A DNA stretch of 64,000 nucleotides, from positions 1 to 64,000 of the forward strand of contig NZ_JABMCI010000053.1 of assembly GCF_013359775.1 (NCBI RefSeq), given 5' to 3'. The stretch comes from Cellulomonas humilata. GTDB lineage: Bacteria; Actinomycetota; Actinomycetes; Actinomycetales; Cellulomonadaceae. Positions 8,327 to 16,200 of this stretch are shown here, one piece after another. Position numbers and translations under genes: made by a program. The notes below the pieces were generated by a model. It saw nothing but the letters and a program-made list of their open reading frames with translations, had not been told where the DNA came from and searched no databases. The stretch's first letter is position 1. Every line of letters begins with the position of its first letter.

Positions 8327-9238
8327 TCAGCCCTTGAGGCCCTGCGTGGCGACGCCTTCGACCAGGTAGCGCTGGAAGATCAGGAAGAAGAGCATCACGG
8401 GGACGAGGGCGAGGACGGCCATGGCCATCTGCGCGCCGTAGTCGGAGGTCGTGGTCTGGTCGACGAAGAGTCGCAGCGCGATCGGCAGCGAGTACAGGTC
8501 GGGCTTCTTCAGGTAGAGCAGGGGCCCGAAGAAGTCGTTCCAGGACCAGATGAACGCGAAGATCGAGCTGGTGACCAGGGCGGGCTTCATCAGCGGCAGC
8601 ATGATCGAGCGGAAGATCCGCACGTGCCCGGCTCCGTCGATGCGCGCGGCCTCGTCGAGCTCACGCGGCAGGTTGCGCATGAACTGGACCATGAGGAAGA
8701 CGAAGAACGCCTCGGCGGCCAGGAACTTGCCGATCAGCAGCGGCACGAACGTGTCGACCAGGCCGAGCCGGTTGAACACGATGTACTGCGGGATGATCAC
8801 CACGTGGAACGGCAGCAGGAGCGTGCCGATCATGAGGGCGAAGAAGACGTTCCGGCCGGGGAACTCGATGCGCGCGAAGGCGTAGGCGCTGATCGAGCAC
8901 GAGATCGTGATCCCGATGACGGAGCCGACGGCCAGGATCACCGAGTTGGTGAAGAACGTCCAGAACGAGACCCCGCCGATGCCCTCGAGGGCCTTGGTGA
9001 AGTTGGCCAGGCTGGCGTCGGTGGGGATGAGGCTGACGTTGCCGACGATCTGGCTGGACGGCTTGAACGAGGACATCAGCATCCACACCGCGGGGTAGAG
9101 CACGATCGCGACCAGTGCCAGGGAGCACAGGTGGAAGACCAGGGCCCGGCCGCGCTTGCGGTTCTTGGTGGACTTGCGCAGCTCTGCGCTGTCGTGCGCG
9201 CTGACGAGGTGGTCGGCAGCGGAGGTGACGGTGCTCAT
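8327..9238 (-). CDS. sugar ABC transporter permease (MalG/YesQ type)
   Basis: The 303-residue inner-membrane permease has six predicted helices. The EAA cytoplasmic loop (ELDEAARIDGAGHVRIFRSIMLPLMKPAL) near residue 200 contacts the ATPase. The start region reads TGATG, so the ATG at 9238 overlaps the stop of the other permease; a GTG one codon earlier is an alternative. It pairs with the permease at 9238-10191 and the binding protein at 10277-11602. No ATPase gene is present in the operon, as in many Gram-positive CUT1 systems that share a common MsiK-like ATPase encoded elsewhere. Confidence 0.93.
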   Translation of the reverse strand: MSTVTSAADHLVSAHDSAELRKSTKNRKRGRALVFHLCSLALVAIVLYPAVWMLMSSFKPSSQIVGNVSLIPTDASLANFTKALEGIGGVSFWTFFTNSVILAVGSVIGITISCSISAYAFARIEFPGRNVFFALMIGTLLLPFHVVIIPQYIVFNRLGLVDTFVPLLIGKFLAAEAFFVFLMVQFMRNLPRELDEAARIDGAGHVRIFRSIMLPLMKPALVTSSIFAFIWSWNDFFGPLLYLKKPDLYSLPIALRLFVDQTTTSDYGAQMAMAVLALVPVMLFFLIFQRYLVEGVATQGLKG

Positions 9239-10191
9239 CACTTGCCCTCCCCCGAGTAGTGGACCCAGGACTTCGAGGTCTTGAAGAAGACGGCCGCGAG
9301 TGCGCCGACGACGATCACCAGGATCCAGGCCATCGCCGAGGCGTAGCCCATCTGGAAGTCCTGGAAGCCGCGGAAGTAGAGGTAGAGCGTGTAGAAGAGC
9401 GTCGACCGGGCGGGACCACCCGTGCCGTTGGAGATGATGAACGCCGAGGCGAAGATCTGGAACGCGTGGATCATCTCGAGCAGCAGGTTGAAGAAGATGA
9501 CCGGCGAGAGCATCGGCAGCGTGATCTTCACGAACTTGCGCCAGGGCCCGGCGCCGTCGACCGCGGCGGCCTCGTACAGCTCGGTCGGGACCTGCTTGAG
9601 CCCCGCCAGGAAGATGACCATCGGCGCACCGAACTGCCAGACGGTCAACAGGATGAGCATCGGCATGGTGCGCGACGGGTCACCGACCCAGCCGCCGGCC
9701 TCGAAGCCGAAGAACTGCTGGACCTGGTCCACGATGCCGTTGTCGATGAACATCGCCTTCCACACGATCGCGATGGAGACCGAGGCCCCGATCAGCGAGG
9801 GTGCGTAGAACGAGGACCGGTAGAAGCCCTTGCCGCTGAACGCGTTGTTCAGCAGCATCGCCACCGCCAGGGCGGCGAGCAGCTTGACCGGGGTGCCCAG
9901 CAGCACGTAGGTGAGCGTGACCTTCCAGGCCTGCAGGTAGTTCGGGTCCTGGGCCAGCCGCTGGAAGTTCTCCACCCCGATCCACTCGGGGGGCGCGAAC
10001 AGGTTGTAGTTCGTGAACGCCAGGTACAAGGAGGCCAGCATCGGGCCTGCGGTGAGCAGGACGAACCCGAGCAGCCACGGGCTCAGGAAGGCGTACCCGG
10101 CCAGGGACTCGGACCGCTTGCGGCGCTTCCGGGCTGCGGAGTGCGCGGCGGTCGAGGGGCCTGTCGTCGGAGCCTCGGCAGTGAGGGTCAC
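9238..10191 (-). CDS. sugar ABC transporter permease (MalF/YesP type)
   Basis: The 317-residue protein has six membrane helices, a basic N-terminal tail (RKRRKRSES), and the EAA loop ELYEAAAVDGAGPWRKFVKITLP near residue 210. It is the first permease of the CUT1 importer heterodimer. A strong hairpin (10237-10270) separates it from the upstream binding-protein gene, which would leave the permeases less expressed than the binding protein. Context (YesL-like protein, nearby PL11/CE12 enzyme) suggests the cargo is a rhamnogalacturonan-derived oligosaccharide; that is inference. Confidence 0.93.
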   Translation of the reverse strand: MTLTAEAPTTGPSTAAHSAARKRRKRSESLAGYAFLSPWLLGFVLLTAGPMLASLYLAFTNYNLFAPPEWIGVENFQRLAQDPNYLQAWKVTLTYVLLGTPVKLLAALAVAMLLNNAFSGKGFYRSSFYAPSLIGASVSIAIVWKAMFIDNGIVDQVQQFFGFEAGGWVGDPSRTMPMLILLTVWQFGAPMVIFLAGLKQVPTELYEAAAVDGAGPWRKFVKITLPMLSPVIFFNLLLEMIHAFQIFASAFIISNGTGGPARSTLFYTLYLYFRGFQDFQMGYASAMAWILVIVVGALAAVFFKTSKSWVHYSGEGK

Positions 10192-10236
10192 GAGCGTGAT
10201 CCGTTCGTCGGTTTCTAGGTGGTGCAGGTGCGGGTG

Positions 10237-10270
10237 GTGGGCCGCCCGGTGAGATCACCGGGCGGCCCAC
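10237..10270 (-). terminator. intercistronic hairpin, likely attenuator or mRNA stabiliser
   Basis: This is a perfect 16-base inverted repeat (GTGGGCCGCCCGGTGA and its complement) with a 2-base loop. It is located 6 bases after the binding-protein stop and 45 bases before the permease start. There is no strong U tract. Such a position is typical for setting binding-protein to permease expression ratios. Confidence 0.75.
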
Positions 10271-10276
10271 CCCGTG

Positions 10277-11602
10277 TCACTGGGTCGAGAACTCGGCCTC
10301 AGCGAACCACTGCTCGGCGAACTCGTCCGGCGAGAGCGTGCCGTAGGCGAGCTCCTCGGCGAGGGTCCGCCACTTGGCCTCGATCGTGCCGAAGCCCTTG
10401 ACGGGGATCGGCGTGGACTCGGTCACCTGCTCGGCGACCTTCTCCTCGTACGCGATCACCTGGGCGTCGACGCTGCCCTCGGTGGTGTCGACGGCGGCGC
10501 GCTGGTCGGCGTCGGCCGGCACACCCTTCGACGTCCCGAAGATCGTGCCGACCTCGGGGTCCGTGAGCAGGAAGTTGATCAGGGTGGCGGCCTGCTCCGG
10601 GTACTTCGTGTTGGCGCCCGAGGACAGGAGCATCGACGGCTTGAAGAACAGGGCCTTCTCGCCCGGTTCGATCGACGGGATCTGCGCCATGGACAGGTTC
10701 TGGGTGCCCGAGTCGGCGACGTAGGCGGCCAGGAAGTTGTCCCAGCTCATCTCCGACGCGGTCTCGTTGACCGTGAAGCCGCCCTTGGGTGCGAGCGCGA
10801 GGTTGCGGTCGACCGGGTAGACCTGCTTGTCCGCCCGCAGGTCGGCCGTGAGCTCGAGGAACTCGACCACGTCGGCCTCGTCGAAGCCGAACGTGCCGTC
10901 GTCCTCGAAGGGCGTGTTGCCCTTCTGGAGCAGCCACTGGATGAAGAACCAGAACGTGGCCGTGTAGTCGACGGCGCCGTAGAGGGCGTAGCCGTCGGCC
11001 GTCGTCGTGCCGGCGCTGGAGACGTCGGCGATGAACTCGTTGTAGTCCTCCCACGTGTACTCGGCCTCGTCGGGGAACGTGGCCCCGGTCGCCTCGATCA
11101 CGTTGGGGTTCTGGAACATCGCGAACGTGTTGGTCGACGTCGGGATGCCGATCATCTTGTCCTCGAGGACGCCCGCCGTGGTGAGCGTCTCGTCGAACCC
11201 GGCGAGGTCGATCGTGCCGTTGTCGACCCACTCCTGCAGGTCGAGCAGCTGACCGTTCTGGTTGAACTCACGCAGGTACGACAGGTCGAACTGCATGACG
11301 TCCGGCAGCGAGCGGCCGGCGGCCTCGGTGGACCGCGCCGTCCAGTAGTCCGGGAACCCGGCGAAGCTGGTCTGGACCGTGATGTAGGGGTACTTCTCCT
11401 TGAACAGCGCCAGTGCTTCGTTGTACCGGGCTGCTCGGTCGTCGTTGCCCCACCACGTGAAGTTGAGGGTGACGGGGGACGTGTCAGGGCCGGTGGTGCT
11501 GGCCGTGGGCTCGGCCTCGCCGGAGTCGCCAGAGGAGCAGGCGGTCAGGGCGAGGGCGGCGACGGCAACAACTGCAGCCGTCTTCCATAGGGTTCGCTTC
11601 AT
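10277..11602 (-). CDS. extracellular sugar-binding lipoprotein of ABC importer (YesO type)
   Basis: The 441-residue solute-binding protein has a lipoprotein signal: basic start MKRTLWKTAAVV and lipobox LTAC with the lipidated Cys at residue 22. The mature part has the family-1 solute-binding fold, with TLNFTWWGNDDRAARYNEALALF at the N-terminus and a Trp/Tyr-rich middle. It is the promoter-proximal gene of the importer operon. Upstream lie two CG-centred LacI-type palindromes (11652-11665 and 11685-11698), 50-96 bases before the start, consistent with substrate-inducible repression. The ligand is not readable from sequence; rhamnogalacturonan oligosaccharides are the best guess from context. 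Confidence 0.93.
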   Translation of the reverse strand: MKRTLWKTAAVVAVAALALTACSSGDSGEAEPTASTTGPDTSPVTLNFTWWGNDDRAARYNEALALFKEKYPYITVQTSFAGFPDYWTARSTEAAGRSLPDVMQFDLSYLREFNQNGQLLDLQEWVDNGTIDLAGFDETLTTAGVLEDKMIGIPTSTNTFAMFQNPNVIEATGATFPDEAEYTWEDYNEFIADVSSAGTTTADGYALYGAVDYTATFWFFIQWLLQKGNTPFEDDGTFGFDEADVVEFLELTADLRADKQVYPVDRNLALAPKGGFTVNETASEMSWDNFLAAYVADSGTQNLSMAQIPSIEPGEKALFFKPSMLLSSGANTKYPEQAATLINFLLTDPEVGTIFGTSKGVPADADQRAAVDTTEGSVDAQVIAYEEKVAEQVTESTPIPVKGFGTIEAKWRTLAEELAYGTLSPDEFAEQWFAEAEFSTQ

Positions 11603-11651
11603 CGTCGTTGAGCCTCCTTGCTCGGGGGGTGAAAGCGCATTCCGGACGTTA

Positions 11652-11665
11652 GGCGAGCGCTTGCC
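11652..11665. promoter_or_regulatory. LacI-type operator GGCGAGCGCTTGCC
   Basis: A near-perfect palindrome around AGCGCT, located 50 bases upstream of the binding-protein start. It differs at one of 14 bases from the reverse strand of the site before the CE12-PL11 gene (19137-19150), suggesting one repressor acts on both. Confidence 0.6.
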
Positions 11666-11684
11666 GGACTGTCAACGGCTGGCA

Positions 11685-11698
11685 CTGAATCGTTACAA
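11685..11698. promoter_or_regulatory. second LacI-type operator CTGAATCGTTACAA
   Basis: It fits a TTGnAnCGnTnCAA pattern also seen at 11844-11857 and, less well, at 19059-19072, 38451-38464 and 38471-38484. Its centre is 33 bases (about three helical turns) from the centre of the 11652-11665 site. Confidence 0.4.
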
Positions 11699-11843
11699 AC
11701 CCAGGTGGTCCTGCTTTACGGTGCCACCGTTCCGGTCGGCTCGCAGAGGCGGGCGCGCGTCCCGCGAAGGTGTCGAGCGCGGGCCGGGTCGGTACGGTCG
11801 GGGATACGGCGTCCCGCGCGGCCTAGAGCCCGAGGTCGCGGTG

Positions 11844-11857
11844 TTGTATCGTTTCAA
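11844..11857. promoter_or_regulatory. LacI-type operator TTGTATCGTTTCAA
   Basis: Matches TTGnAnCGnTnCAA at every fixed position. It ends 45 bases before the GTG start of the FMN-dependent oxidase gene, so it would cover the promoter of that gene. Confidence 0.45.
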
Positions 11858-11902
11858 TCTCCTGTGCTGCCCGACGACGCGCCACACACTTTGGAGCCCC
11901 CG

Positions 11903-13114
11903 GTGACCGACCGTCAGATCCCCTCGTGGTCCGAGCTCAAGCCGCTGCTGCGCCCCAAGCCTCTGGTCCTGAACGCCACCGAGCGACGCCTGTCCGACGC
12001 GCTGACGATCGCCGACCTGCGGACCGCCGCGCGCAGGCGCACCCCCCGCTCGGTGTTCGACTACACCGACGGCGCCGCCGAGGCGGAGATCAGCCTGCGC
12101 CGGGCACGCCACCTGTTCCGCGAGCTGGAGTTCCAGCCGTCGATCCTGCACGACGTCTCCCACGTCGACCCGACCACGGACATGATCGGCACCCCGTCGG
12201 CCCTGCCGTTCGCGTTCGCCCCCACCGGCTTCACGCGGATGATGAACCACGAGGGCGAGCGCGCCGTCGTCCGGGTGGCCCAGCGCCGCGGCATCCCGTA
12301 CGCCCTGTCCACGATGGGCACCACGTCGATCGAGGAGGTCGCCAAGGCCGGCCCCGACGCGCGCAAGTGGTTCCAGCTGTACGTGTGGAAGGACCGCTCC
12401 GCCGGCGAGGACCTCATGGCCCGCGCCAAGGCCGCCGGCTACGAGGCGCTCATGCTCACGGTCGACGTGCCGGTGGCCGGTGCCCGGCTGCGCGACGCCC
12501 GCAACGGCTTCTCGATCCCCCCAGCGCTGACCGTCAAGACCGTCCTGGACGCCGCGACGCACCCCGCCTGGTGGCTGAACCTGCTGACCACCGAGCCGCT
12601 GACCTTCGCGTCCCTGTCCACCTGGTCCGGCACCGTGGCGGACCTGCTGGACAAGCTGTTCGACCCGACCATGACGATCGCGGACCTCGAGTGGATCCGC
12701 GCCTCCTGGGACGGGCCCCTGATCATCAAGGGCATCCAGACCGTCGAGGACGCCCGACGGGTCACCGACGCCGGCGCCGACGCCGTCGTCCTGTCCAACC
12801 ACGGCGGCCGCCAGCTCGACCGCGCACCGGTGCCGCTGCGCCTGCTGCCGGACGTCGCGGAGGCCGTCGGCGACCGGACGCAGGTCTGGGTGGACACCGG
12901 GATCATGTCCGGCGCCGACGTGGTCGCCGCGCTCGCGCTGGGCGCCGACGCGACCCTCGTCGGGCGCGCGTACCTGTACGGGCTCATGGCCGGCGGCGAG
13001 CGGGGCGTCGAGCGGGCGGTCGACATCCTGGAGCGCGAGGTCCGCCGCACGATGGCCCTGCTGGGCGTCTCCACGGTCAAGGAGCTCGGCCCGCAGCACG
13101 TCCGCCTCCCCTGA
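11903..13114 (+). CDS. FMN-dependent alpha-hydroxy-acid oxidase/dehydrogenase (LldD-like)
   Basis: The 403-residue enzyme belongs to the FMN alpha-hydroxy-acid dehydrogenase family (lactate dehydrogenase/monooxygenase, glycolate oxidase). Seen: RSVFDYTDGAAEAEISLRRAR at the N-terminus, FAPTGFTRMM, the catalytic histidine at residue 300 in SNHGGRQLD, and the FMN-phosphate region GRAYLYGLMAGGERGV. The GTG at 11903 (TDRQIPSWSEL) is chosen because TTGGAG lies 8 bases upstream and the longer frame is Arg/Pro junk. It is divergent from the importer operon across 300 bases that carry three LacI-type sites. Rhamnose breakdown yields lactaldehyde and lactate in many bacteria, so lactate oxidation would fit a rhamnogalacturonan locus, but the substrate is inferred only. 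Confidence 0.9.
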   Translation: MTDRQIPSWSELKPLLRPKPLVLNATERRLSDALTIADLRTAARRRTPRSVFDYTDGAAEAEISLRRARHLFRELEFQPSILHDVSHVDPTTDMIGTPSALPFAFAPTGFTRMMNHEGERAVVRVAQRRGIPYALSTMGTTSIEEVAKAGPDARKWFQLYVWKDRSAGEDLMARAKAAGYEALMLTVDVPVAGARLRDARNGFSIPPALTVKTVLDAATHPAWWLNLLTTEPLTFASLSTWSGTVADLLDKLFDPTMTIADLEWIRASWDGPLIIKGIQTVEDARRVTDAGADAVVLSNHGGRQLDRAPVPLRLLPDVAEAVGDRTQVWVDTGIMSGADVVAALALGADATLVGRAYLYGLMAGGERGVERAVDILEREVRRTMALLGVSTVKELGPQHVRLP

Positions 13115-13122
13115 CCCACACG

Positions 13123-13231
13123 CACAGCGTCCGCACTGGATCGGCCAGGAAGCCGTTCGAGTGCGGACGTTGCGCTGTGCCCAGGCGGGACGTCCGCACT
13201 CGGGCAGCCTCCAACCCGCGGGAGTGCGGAC
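13123..13231. repeat. two GTCCGCACT-family hairpins in a convergent intergenic region
   Basis: Unit A (13123-13179) pairs CACAGCGTCCGCACT with AGTGCGGACGTTGCGCTGTG. Unit B (13191-13231) pairs GTCCGCACTC with GAGTGCGGAC. They lie between the convergent stops at 13114 and 13284. The same stem sequence recurs three times at 26221-26393, again between convergent genes. They may act as bidirectional terminators or belong to a dispersed REP-like family. Confidence 0.75.
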
Positions 13232-13283
13232 ACAGGCCGGCCCGGGCGAGAGGGGGCGCCCGGGCCGGCCTGATCGGTACTGA

Positions 13284-16200
13284 CTAGCGGGTGACCTTGA
13301 CCTTCACGTCCGGGCTGCTGGTCGACCCGAGCGCGTTCGACAGCTCCGCGCGGTAGACGTGCGTGCCGATCGCGCGGCCGTTCACCGTGGTGGTGGCCTT
13401 CTGCGCGTTCGTGCCGTTGGCGGTCAGGGACTGGGTGTCGATGAGCACCCCGTCCTCGTACAGCCGGTAGGTCGTCGCGTTGGTGCCCCACCACAGGTTG
13501 GTGGTGAGCGTGTACGACCCGTCGCCGTCCCAGTTGTCGTGGCTGAGCGCCGGGGTGCCCGGGTTGGCCGCGGTGACCTTGACGGTGAGCGGGGCGGTCG
13601 TCGTCGACCCGTGCTGGTTGGTCAGCACCGCGGTGTAGACGTACGTCCCGTTGGGCTTGCCGGCGAGCTGGAACGCCGCCGACTGCGCGGCCGGGGTGGC
13701 GTCGACGAGGTCGCGGGTGGCGATCGCCACGCCGTTCTCCAGCAGGGTCACGGTCTGGGCGTTCTGGCCCCACCACAGGGTCGAGGCGACCGTGAAGCTG
13801 CTGTCGTTGTCCCAGTTGTCGCTGGACAGGACGGCCTTGCCGGGCTTGGCGGTGGCCGGACCGGGCACCCGCTCACCGGGACCGGTGGACGGCCCGGTGT
13901 AGACGATGCTCGGCGCCGCCGGCATCGCCATGCCGTCACCGAGGAAGTACCCGGTGTGCGGCGGCTGGTTGTAGCCGGTGTTCTGCCACGCGACGCCCAG
14001 GCGGTACACCGGGTCGGACTGCAGGGTGCGCAGCCGGTGGTCGGTGAGGTCCACCGTGGTGGCGATCCGCAGGGCGGAGGAGTCGTCGAGACGCGTGACG
14101 ATCTCCTCGCGCCAGTCGCCGAACAGGTCGGCCTGCAGGGCGGGGGTGCCCTTGGTGCCGTTGTCGGAGAGAGTTCCGGTGGCCCGGTAGATCTCGTCCG
14201 ACGAGGCCGACGACGGATCCCACTTCGAGATCGTCGGGACCCCCGTGAGCGTCGTCGTGCTCCAGTCGTGGTCGGTGATCTCCCGCAGCAGGTCGCCGTC
14301 CCACCAGGTGAGGAAGTTCGCCGCGGGGATGGTGGTCCCCAGCAGCTCCCCGTCGGCCGCCCGCAGCTGACCCGCGCGCGAGTTCCACGTGCCGTCGGCC
14401 ACCACGGCCCACGACTCGGCGCCGGGGTGCGACGCGTCGATGTCGTCCGAGGCCCCGCGACCGGTGTCGGCCGTGGCCGGCATCGACCAGAGCACCTCCC
14501 CGGTGGCGGCGTCGCGGAACGTCGCGCCGATCCCCTTGCTGTGCGGTGCCTCCTCGTGCACCGCGAACACCTCGAGGCCGGGCCGGCCGGGGTCGAGGTC
14601 GCTGACGTGCAGCGCGTCCCCGTGCCCGAGCCCGGTGCCGTAGAGCACCGTGCCGTCGTCGTCGATGGTCATGGAGCCGAACACGATCTCGTCCTTCTGG
14701 TCCCCGTCGACGTCGGCCACCGACAGGTTGTGGTTGCCCTGGCCGGTGTACTGCGACCCGGCCTCGTTGGAGTCGAACGTCCAGCGCTTCGTCAGCGCCG
14801 AGCCGTCGAAGTCGTAGGCGACCAGGACGGTGCGCGTGTAGTAGCCGCGGCTGAAGATCACGCTCGGGTGCTCGCCGTCGAGGTAGGCGACTCCGGCGAG
14901 GAACCGGTCGACCCGGTTGCCGTAGGCGTCGCCCCAGGCGCCGACGTCCCCGCGCGGCGGGGTGTAGTCGATCGTGTCGACCGCCGCGCCCGTGGCACCG
15001 TGGAAGACCGTGAGGAACTCCGGCCCGGTGAGCACGTAGCCGCCACTGTTCCGGTAGTCCGCCCGCGCGTCACCGATCACGGCGCCGAGGCCGTCGACGG
15101 TCCCGTCCGCGGTCTTCAGGCTGACCTCGGCCTTCCCGTCCCCGTCCAGGTCGAACACCTGGAACTGCGTGTAGTGCGCGCCGGCCCGGATGTTGTGCCC
15201 CAGGTCGATCCGCCACAGCCGCGTGCCGTCCAGCTCGTAGGCGTCGACGTACACGTTGCCCGTGTACCCGGCCTGCGAGTTGTCCTTGCTGTTCGACGGG
15301 TCCCACTTCACGACGATCTCGTACTGGCCGTCGCCGTCGACGTCCCCGACCGAGGCGTCGTTGGCGTGGTACGTGTACGGCTGACCGTCCTTGGTGTACG
15401 CGTCCGCGGGCTTGTCCAGCGGCACGTCGAGGTGCTGGCTGTCCCACACGCGGAGCTCGGCGGTGGCCCAGCGCTCGATCCCGTCGACCACGGAGCTGAC
15501 CCGGTACACCGAGGTCGCCGTGCCGCCCGCGTCGAGCAGGTTGGTGCTGGCCTTCACCGGTCTGGTCGTGATGCGGGTGCCGTCCCGGTACACGTGGAAC
15601 GCGATCGAGTCGGGGTCCAGGCCCAGCTGACGCCAGCCGAGGTAGACGCCGCCGTCGGTCTGCACGGCCACCGGTGACCGGTCGAGCCGCTCGGCCTGCC
15701 GGGCCAGGGTGGTGACGGCCGGGGTGGTGAGCGTCTCCGAGGCAGCCGAGACGCCGCCCGCGTTCACCGAGGCCACGCGGTACGTGTACTCGATCGTGGT
15801 GAGCACGGTGGTGTCCGTGTAGGAGGGACCGGACGCGCGGCCGACGACGACGAACGAGCCGTCCCTGGCCTGCCGGTACACCTGGTAGAACAGCGCCCCG
15901 TCGACGGCGTCCCACGTGAACGTGACGTCGTTCTTGTGCACGGCGCCGAGCGTCAGGCCCGTCGGCACGGCGGCCGTCGGGACGTCCGGGTCGACCGTCG
16001 TCACGTCGAGCGTGTCCGTCGGCACCGACTCGAGCCCGCTCGGGTCGAGCGCCACCACGTGGTACTCGTACTCCAGGCCGACGTCGGGCGTGGTGTCGAC
16101 GAACGTCGTCGTGCTGACGTCACCGAGCGCGACCGGGGCGGACGCGCCCGCGGCCTTGCGGTAGACGCGGTAGCTGGCGGAGTCCGACGTGCCGGTCCAG

